DNA from: Novipirellula galeiformis | GTDB taxonomy: Bacteria > Planctomycetota > Planctomycetia > Pirellulales > Pirellulaceae | Assembly: GCF_007860095.1 (NCBI RefSeq) | Contig: NZ_SJPT01000001.1 | Location: forward strand, 820,212 to 884,211 | Direction of reading: 5' to 3' | DNA: 64,000 bases | Shown: piece by piece, positions 23,174 to 31,998 of the stretch | Layout: each line of letters starts with the position of its first letter | How positions within the stretch are numbered: the stretch's first letter is position 1 | Made by a program: the position numbers and the translations under genes | The notes under the pieces: model-generated | The model's database searches: none | Seen by the model: only the letters and a program-made list of their open reading frames with translations | What the model was told of the DNA's origin: nothing

Positions 23174-25543
23174 TCAGGGATTGTAGGTCGTCGTCTTAAC
23201 TTCTGTGATCTGGGCAGCATCAATTCCGTTCGCGGCAGCGAAAGCGTCTTTGTCTTCGGCTCCAATGACAGTGATTGACGCGTCCGTGCGATTGGTGAGC
23301 AAGACCGTTCCGTTGCCCTCTTCTAGCTGGTTACGCTTGAAGTCGATTTTCGGATTCGTTAACTCGCGAACCACATCAACATTCACCTCAAACGATTGTG
23401 CCGAACTAATCTGGCTATCGTAGACCGTGGCAGCACTGTTTCGTTCGATTCGAAGCCCAGCAGAACCATTGCCGGTGGTGACCAGGGATCCGTTGTACAT
23501 GAACAGTGTTGCACGATCTTGCAATTTAACACCATGGGCATAGGCGCCGGTTGTGGATACCCGTGAACTGTGATCAACCAATGCGGTAGCGTCGTGCCCG
23601 ATGAAGATTCCGTACGCTGCAGATCCGCCCGTGTGAATCTCGCTGCTGTTATCCAATGTTACCAACGAGAAATTTAAACTCTGGGTGCCCGAAGAGGATT
23701 GGCCAATGGTGTAAATGGTCGACGCGTTGTCCAACTTCATGGAGGAGTTGCCCGTGGTATAACCTCCCGCCGCCGCGAGCCCTGAGGTAAATACCGAGCT
23801 GCCGTGATCCACCAATGCGGTGGCGAAGTCGGTGGTATAAACTCCGTCGGCAAGCATGCCACTAGTGGAGATGCTGCTTCCATTGTCGACCGTGATCGTG
23901 GCATTTCCTTGGGCCGTGATTCCGTCGGCATCGAAACCACTTGTCGTGATGCTGCTGTCGTTATCGATCAAGGCAAACGCCGTATCGAAGGCTGCGACGC
24001 CGTACGCGTTATCCCCTGAAGTCGAAATCGTGCTTTGGTCTAAGGTAATCCGCGACGTGCCGGAGGTGAAAATCCCGTAAGCGTCGTAACCGCCGGTGCT
24101 GATGTTACTGTCGATCATGTGCACGTCGGACGCTCCGTCGAGGGCGACGCCGTAGAGGTTGTCTGCGGTGGTGGTGATCGAGGTGTTGGCGATGCGGACT
24201 CCGCTGACGTCCAGGCCTGAGATGCCGGCGCCGGAAACTGGGTTGAGGATCGAAAGGTTGTCCACGACGGAGTTGTTGGCCAATTGGATTGCATCGTCCG
24301 TTGAGTTCATCAACACCGGAGCGGTTCCGTCGATGTCGCGAACATTCGGTAATACGATCGATCCGAGCTGTTGTGTGTCGACATGGTGGGTGTAGTGATT
24401 TCCCTCTCCAAGCAAGCGTTGACCATTTTGAAGCGTCAATGTGGTTTGGCCGTCATACACGCTGTTGGCATACAGATAAACGATGTCGTTGGGGAGGGAG
24501 GATGCGTTGATGTCTGCCACGTTGTTGAGCGGATTTTCAAACGTACCGTCTCCGTTGCTTGCTTGTCCGCCATCGACATGCACAATTCGCAAGTCGCTTC
24601 CGTCCGGGTTTTGGAGTCGAGTGCCAATGAAGGCCGGGGGCGCGCCGATGGTGCCGCGTGCAATCATTATCCCCGACCGCCGCGTGACGGGGTCATTCAT
24701 GCGGCGGTCGATCGAAGGGAGTTGCGAACGCCAGCGTTGGTTCAAGACGCCTGGGTAAAACGTTACCCCCAGTGTGCCACGGGTGCCAAAAAAATTGTCA
24801 TCTTGGACCCCGACATTGATATCGAGATTATCAAAAGGTTTCACATTCAACCGCGTGAAGACCCCCGTCACATCGTCGAGGTCTGGGTTCTTCGCGCCAT
24901 AGATGCCGACGTAGCCATCGACCTTGGTGCGGGTACCGAGCAGGTCGTCGAACAAGCGACCGCCCATTTCAAGGTCGTATCCCCGCAGCGATTGTTCGAT
25001 CTGGGATTGGTGATCGTAGATCCAGCCAAACTCTAAGAAGTTGTCTTCGAATACCAATAGCGGCGCCGCATCACCGATGATGCCCGACGGGGCCGTTTTC
25101 ACGATGCTTCGCTGGTTGCCGACCGGCAGATAAGTGTTGTTGCGTATTTCCAACCAGTCGAAAAGCAATTCGAAACCGAGACCGACTTGACGGTAGTTCG
25201 CAAACCCGGTGCGGCGCTGATCCGTAAATAAGTTCGCGCCCCAAATCGTGTCGAACTCTTCGAGGTAGCCCCGCATGCCCATCCCAAGGTTGTAGCCAGG
25301 ACTGAGCCCTTCGCTGCTGAGTAACAGTCGCCCGTCCAGGAACAGCATGCCTTCGCGTTGCCCGAAGGGAACAAAGGCACGGATATCCGAGTACGTTTCC
25401 TCGACGCCATTGTGTGGCGACTGGGTATGGATTCCGATTCGACGTTTGAAGGGCTCAGCGGCGCGCGCTGAAACGCTGCACAGCAATAGCACCAACGCAC
25501 TGATCCAGATTCGGAATCGGCGATTGGGGGGCTGCGTGATCAC
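23174..25543 (-). CDS. Inverse-autotransporter-like surface protein with beta-helix repeats
   Basis: Start GTG 25543. The 789-residue product has a signal peptide (FRIWISALVLLLCSVSARAA, residues 10-29). Residues 35-270 resemble the inverse autotransporter/intimin-type beta-barrel: QREGMLFLDGRLLLSSEG, NLGMGMRGYLEEFDTIWGAN, GLGFELLFDWLEIRNNTYLP. A beta-helix follows. It begins with GTFENPLNNVADINASSLPN, where parallel beta-helix proteins often start, and then runs for about 250 residues of 20-21-residue rungs of the form STISTSGDNAYGV, with Asp/Asn/Ser/Thr ladders. The end (NRTDASITVIGAEDKDAF) is globular. In the known family the barrel sits in the outer membrane and the rest is exposed. I infer an adhesin-like or surface-layer role. 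Confidence 0.8.
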   Translation of the reverse strand: MITQPPNRRFRIWISALVLLLCSVSARAAEPFKRRIGIHTQSPHNGVEETYSDIRAFVPFGQREGMLFLDGRLLLSSEGLSPGYNLGMGMRGYLEEFDTIWGANLFTDQRRTGFANYRQVGLGFELLFDWLEIRNNTYLPVGNQRSIVKTAPSGIIGDAAPLLVFEDNFLEFGWIYDHQSQIEQSLRGYDLEMGGRLFDDLLGTRTKVDGYVGIYGAKNPDLDDVTGVFTRLNVKPFDNLDINVGVQDDNFFGTRGTLGVTFYPGVLNQRWRSQLPSIDRRMNDPVTRRSGIMIARGTIGAPPAFIGTRLQNPDGSDLRIVHVDGGQASNGDGTFENPLNNVADINASSLPNDIVYLYANSVYDGQTTLTLQNGQRLLGEGNHYTHHVDTQQLGSIVLPNVRDIDGTAPVLMNSTDDAIQLANNSVVDNLSILNPVSGAGISGLDVSGVRIANTSITTTADNLYGVALDGASDVHMIDSNISTGGYDAYGIFTSGTSRITLDQSTISTSGDNAYGVAAFDTAFALIDNDSSITTSGFDADGITAQGNATITVDNGSSISTSGMLADGVYTTDFATALVDHGSSVFTSGLAAAGGYTTGNSSMKLDNASTIYTIGQSSSGTQSLNFSLVTLDNSSEIHTGGSAAYGIFIGHDATALVDHSSRVSTTGAYAHGVKLQDRATLFMYNGSLVTTGNGSAGLRIERNSAATVYDSQISSAQSFEVNVDVVRELTNPKIDFKRNQLEEGNGTVLLTNRTDASITVIGAEDKDAFAAANGIDAAQITEVKTTTYNP

Positions 25544-26282
25544 GGTTCACATCCTTCATCATGCCGTTTGTGTACGATACGAACGACGGTAGCGGGCCCC
25601 GTGGCTAGTGATCGTACAAAGCGTTGGCGGACTGAAGCAGCGAAGCAATATATCTCTTCAGTATCCAGCAGAGGGGTGCCGGGGGCGCGGGTTATGCTTG
25701 TATTAACCAGGCACGATGGCGCCGAGGATGGTGAACATTTGAATTAGGCGGCAAGCCGCCTTTGCCGCGGAGAGGGTGTGCGGCAAAAAACGGATGATCG
25801 GCAAAGTCGGGAGGGGGAGATTGCTTCGTTCGTCCCCCGTTCTGTGGAACGGGGGACCTTCTTTTTTTAGAAATTGCGTTTGTTTTCAAGGGTTCGGTCA
25901 ATCGATCATCCACCGCCGCGATGCGGCCCTGCGTGTGCAAGCACAGGAGGCCATGCACGCTCAAAAACGCGATGTCATCGGCTTTCGGCTTGGATTTTAA
26001 TCCGGTGGCGGCGTACCGTGATGGGTGGGCACGGTGGGAGAGTGTGACTGGATTGAGTTGGATCGAGAGGCGTTTGCTCTACAGGTTTTTCATCAACAGA
26101 GGGGGGTGGTTTGCTCAGGGTGACGATTTTGGCGTGGGGCGACGCTGGCGAGAGCGAAAAGGGCAGGCGAGCGGCTAGAAGTGCCTGTAGTGCGTCGGCG
26201 GATCGTTTGGCCAAAGCGGTGGAAAAAAATCCTCAATGCACTTCCTCTGGACGATTCCGCTCGCGTTCGCTCCACTCTTGGC
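25544..26282. other. Long leader region upstream of uup
   Basis: About 740 bp with no convincing gene. The only strong signal is the plus-strand terminator at 25832-25872. Small frames over this terminator on the minus strand translate the hairpin and look spurious. Confidence 0.5.
25832..25872 (+). terminator. Intrinsic terminator with no upstream gene on its strand
   Basis: A perfect 11-bp stem, GTCCCCCGTTC with GAACGGGGGAC, closes a TGTG loop and is followed by CTTCTTTTTTT. This is a textbook plus-strand intrinsic terminator. The gene upstream (23174-25543) is on the minus strand, so the terminator can only end an unannotated transcript or attenuate transcription into uup 410 bp downstream. 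The run GGGGGA at 25813-25818 could pair with TCCCCC inside the stem, a possible anti-terminator. Confidence 0.75.
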
Positions 26283-28088
26283 ATGACGCTTATATCGATT
26301 GACAATCTGACTATTGGTTTTCGTGGCCCTTCGCTTCTTGATTCGGTTTCGGCCAAGATCGAGATGGGGCAACGGATTGGACTTTTGGGCCGCAACGGGG
26401 CCGGAAAAACCACGTTGATGCGCATTTTGACGGGGGATGTGGTGCCGGACAGTGGTTCGGTCACGCTTCGTTCGGGCGCGCGCGTCGCGAGACTCTCTCA
26501 GGAGGTACCGCGTGATTGGTCTGGAAGCATCCGATCGATCGTGCTGGGGGATCAGGAAGCGGACCACGACGATTATGAGGAAGCGTGGAAGATCGAACAT
26601 GCGGTCGATTCGACGTTGTCGCGGATGCAATTGGATCCTGATACCGATTTCCAAACATTATCGAGCGGGCTGAAACGCCGTGTCTTGTTGGCTCGTGCGA
26701 TTTCTCGTGAACCCGATGTGTTACTGCTCGATGAGCCGACGAACCATTTGGACATTGCATCGATCCTATGGCTCGAGAACTTTTTGAGTCGCTGGGAAAA
26801 GACGTTGATCTTTGTGACGCACGATCGTTCGTTTTTGCAAAACCTAGCGACACGAATTTGGGAGATTGATCGGGGCCGATTGTTCGATTGGTCGTGCGAC
26901 TACGAGACGTTCTTGCTGCGGAAAGACCAGGCGCTTGCGGCGGAAGAAAAGCAGAACGCATTGTTCGACAAAAAGTTGGCCGAAGAAGAGGTCTGGATCC
27001 GGCAAGGCATCAAGGCGCGTCGGACCCGAAATGAAGGGCGTGTTCGCGCGCTCAAAGCGATGCGTGAAGTTCGCGGGGATCGACGCAGCGGCGAAGGAAA
27101 GGCCAAGCTGAATTTACAAGAGGCTCAGCGAAGCGGTGCGTTGGTAGCCCAGCTTAAGGAGGTCTCGTTCTCGTTTGAGGACAAACCGATCCTGAATGAT
27201 TTCTCGACCACGATCATGCGTGGTGACAAACTTGGCATTATCGGGCGCAACGGGGCCGGGAAAACAACCTTGCTGAAACTGTTGCTCGGCCAGCTTGAGC
27301 CACAAGCAGGGAAGGTTCGTTTGGGGACGAATCTCAAGATTGCCTACTTCGATCAGCTTCGCGATACGCTCGATCCTGAAAAAACGGTGCAAGAGTGCGT
27401 CGGAGACGGCGGGAACCAAATTCAGGTCGGTGACAAGACAAAGCACATTGTCGGTTACTTGCAAGATTTTCTGTTCACGCCGGAGCGGGCTCGCACTCAG
27501 ATCAAGTTCTTGTCGGGCGGTGAGCGGAATCGAGCCCTGCTGGCTCGTTTGATGACTCAGCCTGCGAACGTGATCGTGTTAGATGAGCCGACGAATGACT
27601 TGGATTCCGAAACGCTTGAAATGCTCGAAGAGCAGCTCGTCAATTTCGCTGGCACCGTGTTGATGGTTAGCCATGACCGGACGTTCCTCAATAACGTGGT
27701 CACCAGTACGATTGTGTTTGAAGAAGAGGGAGTGAACGAGTACGTCGGCGGTTACGATGATTGGCAAGCCGCGCTTGAGCGTCGTCGTGAGAGCGAGAAG
27801 AAGCTTGCGGAGTCAAGTAAAGCCGAAGCGAAGGAGAAAGCTCCAGCGGCAAAGCCGGTGAAGACGGATGCGAAGAAGCTTTCGTTCAAAGATAAGTATG
27901 AGTTGGAACAGTTGCCTGCCCAGATTGAAAAACTGGAGACCGAGATCGCTCAACTTCACGAGCAGATGGCGGATCCCGAATTTTACCAACAAGGGGGCGC
28001 CAAGATCGCCGTGGTGACTGGCAAGTTGGCCGAGTTGGAACAGCAGCTTGCTACCGCGTTTGCGCGATGGGAAGAATTGGAAGGTTAG
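26283..28088 (+). CDS. uup: ABC-F family ATPase, Uup-like
   Basis: Start at ATG 26283 (MTLISIDNLTIGFRGPSLLD); the extra 34 codons upstream are not family-like. The 601-residue product has two ABC domains and no membrane helix. Domain 1: GRNGAGKTT Walker A, signature LSSGLKRRVLLARAI, Walker B LLLDEPTNHLD. Domain 2: GRNGAGKTT, LSGGERNRALLARLM, VIVLDEPTNDLD. The linker between them is charged and helical, as in ABC-F proteins. The C-terminus has a Lys/Ala-rich stretch and a coiled coil (LPAQIEKLETEIAQLHEQMA) that matches the C-terminal DNA/RNA-binding domain of Uup. Known members act on the ribosome or on branched DNA. The long leader with its terminator suggests attenuation control, as seen for other ABC-F genes. 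Confidence 0.93.
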   Translation: MTLISIDNLTIGFRGPSLLDSVSAKIEMGQRIGLLGRNGAGKTTLMRILTGDVVPDSGSVTLRSGARVARLSQEVPRDWSGSIRSIVLGDQEADHDDYEEAWKIEHAVDSTLSRMQLDPDTDFQTLSSGLKRRVLLARAISREPDVLLLDEPTNHLDIASILWLENFLSRWEKTLIFVTHDRSFLQNLATRIWEIDRGRLFDWSCDYETFLLRKDQALAAEEKQNALFDKKLAEEEVWIRQGIKARRTRNEGRVRALKAMREVRGDRRSGEGKAKLNLQEAQRSGALVAQLKEVSFSFEDKPILNDFSTTIMRGDKLGIIGRNGAGKTTLLKLLLGQLEPQAGKVRLGTNLKIAYFDQLRDTLDPEKTVQECVGDGGNQIQVGDKTKHIVGYLQDFLFTPERARTQIKFLSGGERNRALLARLMTQPANVIVLDEPTNDLDSETLEMLEEQLVNFAGTVLMVSHDRTFLNNVVTSTIVFEEEGVNEYVGGYDDWQAALERRRESEKKLAESSKAEAKEKAPAAKPVKTDAKKLSFKDKYELEQLPAQIEKLETEIAQLHEQMADPEFYQQGGAKIAVVTGKLAELEQQLATAFARWEELEG

Positions 28089-28117
28089 GCGTCGGAGTGT
28101 TGTGCCAGCCACGGCGG

Positions 28118-29479
28118 CTATTGCGGTGGCAGCCGTCGCTTCTTGAAGCGTTCGTCGTGGGACGGTTCGGTATCGATCGAAACGCGGACCGGGATCTGTT
28201 TCGGTGACAGGTGGTTGCGACAGTGCTCACGCACTTTGCGAGTCAATTCTCTCTCCGGCACGACGTTCGGAGGGGACAGTTTGACCCGCACGCAGACGAT
28301 CATTCCCATGATCGCATTGGTTTCGCCGTAGGCTGTGGCGGATTGGATCTCCGGCATCGCTTCGATCACCTCTTCGACTTCAGCGGGGTAAACCTTTTCG
28401 CCCCCGACGTTGATGATTTCGCCGCCTCGTCCGAGCACTTTGATAAATTCGCCATCGACTTGGACCGCATCGCCGGTGACGAACCAGCCATCGGTGGTGA
28501 ACGGGGACGGGGCGTTCAAGTAGCCGAGCATCGCCGAGCGTGATTTGATTTGCAGGACGTCGTCGACAACGCGCGTTTGGGTGTCGTCGCCACCTAATTG
28601 CATCCACAAGGACGACGAGTCTTTGGACTTCGAGCGCAGGATGCCCACCTCCGACAGGCCGTACGTTTGCTTGAAAGTCACGTGCGGGAGGATTTGATGC
28701 AGGGTAGCAAGAATGCTCTGTGGCATCGGTTCGGTGCCATACGTGATCATTTTCAGCGAACGAAGATCGTAGTCGTGGTAAGCCGCGCTGATCAGCAGTA
28801 GCTTCAAAAAGGTGGGTGACGTGGGCAGCAATTCGACGGCGAAGTCTTGGATTGCGGCGAGCACCGATTCCACCGATCGGTTGGGAGTCACGACAATGCA
28901 TCCGCCGCTCGAAAGGGTGTGCAAGAGCGTGTTTAGTCCGCCGATGTGATCGTAGAGTAAGAAGGCCAAGGTCCGTGCCGGTCGACGGGGCAATCGGAAT
29001 TTTTCGAGCAGCAGGGCGAAGTCGTGAACGGTGGCTTTGGGTTGTCCGCTCGACCCCGACGAGAACAATACCAAGCCGGGGTGTCGGCTCTGTCTCAATC
29101 GCGTGTAGAGTTCATGGTGTGCCGGGGCAATGTTCTGTGTTTGATGGATTGAGATCTCTTCATGGCTGGAGACCTCGATTTCGATTTCACATTGTGAAAT
29201 GCGTTCGTAGGCTTGTTTCTTGTTTACGACGGAGCGGGTCATCGGCACAATGATGGCCCCGCGTTGGGCCAGCGCGAGCAGCATCGCCACCGAGTTGGGG
29301 GAAAAATCGGCCAGCAAACTGGTGACCGTGCCGGCGCGAACTTCGCTTTGTTCGAGGCGTTTGCTGCAGCGATCGATCGCCTCGGCGAGCCAGCGGTAGG
29401 AGCAAGATTGTCCTTGCCACACCATCGCTTCGCGGTCACCGGCGTCGTGGAATCGCTCTTTCAAAAAACGTAGGGGCAT
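28118..29479 (-). CDS. AMP-binding acyl/aryl ligase (ANL superfamily)
   Basis: The 453-residue product has the adenylation motifs in order: LVLFSSGSSGQPKATVHD (phosphate-binding A3 loop), YGTEPMP, QTYGLSE (A5), GWFVTGDAVQVDGEFIKVLG (A7/A8, with TGD) and GGEKVYPAEVEEVI, leading to the C-terminal subdomain. The end HDERFKKRR supplies the likely catalytic Lys. At 453 aa it is shorter than typical acyl-CoA synthetases (500-550), mostly at the N-terminus. The enzyme activates a carboxylic acid as an acyl-AMP. Because an acyl carrier protein and a ketoreductase-like SDR lie just upstream on the same strand, loading of an acyl group onto that carrier protein is the likeliest job; no CoA-specific feature decides it. 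Confidence 0.9.
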   Translation of the reverse strand: MPLRFLKERFHDAGDREAMVWQGQSCSYRWLAEAIDRCSKRLEQSEVRAGTVTSLLADFSPNSVAMLLALAQRGAIIVPMTRSVVNKKQAYERISQCEIEIEVSSHEEISIHQTQNIAPAHHELYTRLRQSRHPGLVLFSSGSSGQPKATVHDFALLLEKFRLPRRPARTLAFLLYDHIGGLNTLLHTLSSGGCIVVTPNRSVESVLAAIQDFAVELLPTSPTFLKLLLISAAYHDYDLRSLKMITYGTEPMPQSILATLHQILPHVTFKQTYGLSEVGILRSKSKDSSSLWMQLGGDDTQTRVVDDVLQIKSRSAMLGYLNAPSPFTTDGWFVTGDAVQVDGEFIKVLGRGGEIINVGGEKVYPAEVEEVIEAMPEIQSATAYGETNAIMGMIVCVRVKLSPPNVVPERELTRKVREHCRNHLSPKQIPVRVSIDTEPSHDERFKKRRLPPQ

Positions 29480-29493
29480 GAATCGGAAGCGGT

Positions 29494-30231
29494 CTAGATG
29501 CCGCCCAGGTAGATGACTTGTCCGGTGATGAAGTTGCTTTGCGGACGTACGAAAAAATCAATCACGTTGTAAACGTCTTCGACTGTCGCCATGCGTTTGA
29601 TCGCTTGTCGGTTCGTCAACTGCTTGATCTTCTCCGCTCCGACCCCGCGAATTAAATCGGTCTGGATGGGAGAGGGGCCCACGGCGTTGACCGTGATCCC
29701 GTACGGAGCGAACTCATGCGACATGATTTGCGTCAGATTGGCTACTGCCGCTTTGGAGGCCGCGTAGGCGGATTCGCCTTCGAGTTTTAGCGGCGAAGCA
29801 ACGCTGGCGAGATTGATGATGCGGCCGTTGCGATTGGCGAGCATCCATTTTGCTGCCTCTTGGCAGAATAGGAATGTGCCGATGACATTGGTTTCGAAGA
29901 TGGACCGAACGGTATCGATGGGAGTCAACAGACAGTGGTTCATCGACGCGATGCCTGCGTTGTTGATCAAAACATCCAAGCGACCGTGTTGCTGTTTGAG
30001 CTTATGAAACAGCGCGAGAACGGCGGTTTCATCTGCCACATCGAGACAGTGGTGTTCGTAGCGATTGCGGTACTCCTCAGGCAATGGAGTCGTGGGAACG
30101 CTGCGGCTGCAACCGATCACGTGATCGCCTTGGGAGGCAAATTGCTCTGCCAGATAACGTCCGATCCCTTTGCTCGATCCCGTGATCAAGATCACGCGCC
30201 CCGTCGTGGGGATTCCGTCCTTATTGGTCAT
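29494..30231 (-). CDS. SDR family oxidoreductase, 3-oxoacyl-ACP reductase-like
   Basis: Start at ATG 30231 (MTNKDGIPTTGRVILITGSS), overlapping the end of the carrier protein gene by 11 bases; the longer frame runs into that gene. The 245-residue product shows the classical SDR pattern: TGSSKGIG (residues 17-24), NNAG, Asn in FETNVIGTF, catalytic Ser in NLASVASP, and YAASK. The ending FFVRPQSNFITGQVIYLGGI is the usual FabG-type C-terminus. The family reduces ketones or oxidises alcohols with NAD(P)H. Next to an acyl carrier protein, reduction of a carrier-bound 3-oxoacyl group is the natural reading, but substrate specificity is not visible. Confidence 0.92.
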   Translation of the reverse strand: MTNKDGIPTTGRVILITGSSKGIGRYLAEQFASQGDHVIGCSRSVPTTPLPEEYRNRYEHHCLDVADETAVLALFHKLKQQHGRLDVLINNAGIASMNHCLLTPIDTVRSIFETNVIGTFLFCQEAAKWMLANRNGRIINLASVASPLKLEGESAYAASKAAVANLTQIMSHEFAPYGITVNAVGPSPIQTDLIRGVGAEKIKQLTNRQAIKRMATVEDVYNVIDFFVRPQSNFITGQVIYLGGI

Positions 30232-30529
30232 CGGATGTTTCGACCACTTTGGTGGCGAAGGCGACAAGGGAAGCGATGTTCTTGAAGGGGCTGCGGGTTT
30301 CGGACATCGCTTTTTCATCCGTCAAGCGAATCGGACGCCCGAACGATTCTGAGAGCGACGTCTCGAGGTTGACGAGCAGCGTGACTAAGTCGATCGATTC
30401 GAGCGAGCTTTGCGCCCCGACCAGCGGTGTGGTATCGGTGAACTCAATTCGGTTTTCCGAAGGGAGTTCGGCGTTGAAGTCTTCAAAGACCTCTTCGAAG
30501 ATTGCCGCAATTTTCTCGCTGGAATTCAT
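30221..30529 (-). CDS. Acyl carrier protein-like
   Basis: The 102-residue acidic product begins MNSSEKIAAIFEEVFEDFNA (helix 1) and carries SSLESIDLVTLLVNLE at about residues 41-56, where the Ser in ESID stands at the phosphopantetheine attachment site of acyl carrier proteins (usual D-S-L/x-x-x-E-L). The sequence has Glu-Ser in place of the common Asp-Ser. Length is slightly above the usual 75-85 residues, with a tail of helices (SPFKNIASLVAFATKVV). The stop overlaps the SDR start, so carrier, reductase and ligase form one operon. It is not the fatty-acid housekeeping carrier, which normally neighbours fabD, fabG or fabF. Confidence 0.85.
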   Translation of the reverse strand: MNSSEKIAAIFEEVFEDFNAELPSENRIEFTDTTPLVGAQSSLESIDLVTLLVNLETSLSESFGRPIRLTDEKAMSETRSPFKNIASLVAFATKVVETSDDQ

Positions 30530-30699
30530 GACGCAGGGGATGGGGGTGCAGTACGGGGGAGCCGTTTTTTTGCCGGAGCAAGCGGATGAAGCAACCGCAA
30601 CACGCTCAGTCTAGTTGCATCCCAGCGCAGGCAACATCGGGGGCGATATGCAACGCGCGTTGGAGGGGGCGCGCGGCTCCACGCCGCAAACGCTGCGGC

Positions 30700-30751
30700 G
30701 GTTGGGAGCTGGCGCGGTTGGGAGTTGGCGCGGTTGGGAGTTGGCGCGGTC
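30700..30751. repeat. 16-bp tandem repeat, three copies
   Basis: Three units of CGGTTGGGAGTTGGCG, the first with one change, and a partial fourth. They lie between the acyl carrier protein start and the stop of the proline-rich exported protein. Confidence 0.8.
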
Positions 30752-30776
30752 ACTCCGCTAGCTGGAGGTGTCCTGT

Positions 30777-31754
30777 TTAAGGAAAGAAGTAGCGGACCCA
30801 ATTGCGGACGCCTTGACCGGGCACATAGGCAACCGGTTGTCCCCAGAGTCCTTGCCCGACTTGGACCGGATACGCTTCTTGCCCGAGTGTGAACAGCGAT
30901 GGGACCGGGGCTGCCGTGCCAGCGGCCAGCGGAGCGCCGTAGACCGCAGGAGGAGCCACGCCGGTGGGTGGCAGAATCGCGGCCGGGGCGTAAGTGGGAG
31001 GCAGCGTCGCGGGGACGCCACATGCGGCGGGGCCGCTGTAGCTGGTCGGCGTGACGTATTGCGGTCCGAAGGCTGCGGAGTAGCCACTGGGAGCTGAGAC
31101 GCACGCGCAATTTCCCATCGTCGCAAATTGGGTTTGCAATTCTGGGGTAGGCAGTGGCGTTAGGTCGCTGCTGCTATTGGGGTGGTAGGGCAATCCCGGC
31201 GGGTTGCCCGACTGGATTGAAGTTGGCGGGGCCGCAGGCGCGAAGGCATTGGGCGGCAGCGTCGCGCGAGGAGCTGGATTCACCGGCGGCGAAGCGACCG
31301 GCGGTGAAGCGACCGGCGGTGAGGATGGCAATGGTGGTGGATAGGCAGGCGGATTGGGGGAGGGGCTGGCAGCGCCAGGTGGAGTGAAGGCGTTAGGTGG
31401 CAGTCCCATTCCAGCGCCGCCCGAATTTGGGGCGAGGGAGTTCGGGTCATTGGGCAATTGGGGCGCCGTTACGGATTGCGGGGCCATCATCATCGCTTGG
31501 CGCACTTGCGAGCTTCCGTCATTGCCTCCGGTTTGGCGATAGCGAGCCGTTTCGGGGGGCGTTTGGCGATAGCGATCGACCGCGCTAGAGGAACCGATCG
31601 GGCGCAGTCGCGTTTGCGGGGTATCGATCGATGTGCGGCCCGAGACGCTTTGAGATGGAGGGACCGAATTCGCGTATTGTTGACCATTGGCACGCGTTTG
31701 TAGGCCTACCGCGAACGCCAAGGGAATCGTCAGAAAAAGGGTGTGTCGATTCAT
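30777..31754 (-). CDS. Proline-rich exported protein of unknown function
   Basis: The 325-residue product has a signal peptide (MNRHTLFLTIPLAFAVGLQT, cleavage near ANGQ). The mature part is low in complexity and rich in Pro, Ala, Ser and Gly. It has internal repeats: GLPPNAFTPPGAA and TLPPNAFAPAAPP, and PPVASPPVASPPV. The C-terminal 130 residues are richer in aromatic residues and end with PVAYVPGQGVRNWVRYFFP. Two Cys pairs (CACV and AACGV) could form a disulphide. There is no membrane helix beyond the signal. Such proteins are common in planctomycete genomes and may be structural cell-wall or envelope components, but no domain supports a specific role. Confidence 0.75.
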   Translation of the reverse strand: MNRHTLFLTIPLAFAVGLQTRANGQQYANSVPPSQSVSGRTSIDTPQTRLRPIGSSSAVDRYRQTPPETARYRQTGGNDGSSQVRQAMMMAPQSVTAPQLPNDPNSLAPNSGGAGMGLPPNAFTPPGAASPSPNPPAYPPPLPSSPPVASPPVASPPVNPAPRATLPPNAFAPAAPPTSIQSGNPPGLPYHPNSSSDLTPLPTPELQTQFATMGNCACVSAPSGYSAAFGPQYVTPTSYSGPAACGVPATLPPTYAPAAILPPTGVAPPAVYGAPLAAGTAAPVPSLFTLGQEAYPVQVGQGLWGQPVAYVPGQGVRNWVRYFFP

Positions 31755-31998
31755 CCGTGTACCTCATCCAGAGTAAGCGTCATCGTTGAGCCTGAGTGTT
31801 ATTCATTTTTAGAAGGCCTGTGTTTCAAAGGCCAGTGCAATAGGGATGCCGAAATGCCGTAGGGTAAGAAATCGCGGCAAAAAGGGGGCTGCGGTCGCTG
31901 GGGTTGGGTGTTTTATTACAAAAGCGATGTAGGACTTTCAAGACATTTGTGCTTTGGCGAGTGGGGGGCATCCCTCGCGCAAGCGTCGAGTTGCGGGA

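Noticed and set aside
24371-25036. Plus-strand frame of 221 codons opposite the surface protein.
   Set aside because: It is a shadow of the beta-helix gene, whose signal peptide, barrel and repeats are on the other strand.
30526-31126. Minus-strand frames overlapping the 3' half of the proline-rich gene.
   Set aside because: They are Arg/Pro-rich shifted readings of the GC-rich Pro/Ala codons and have no supporting start.
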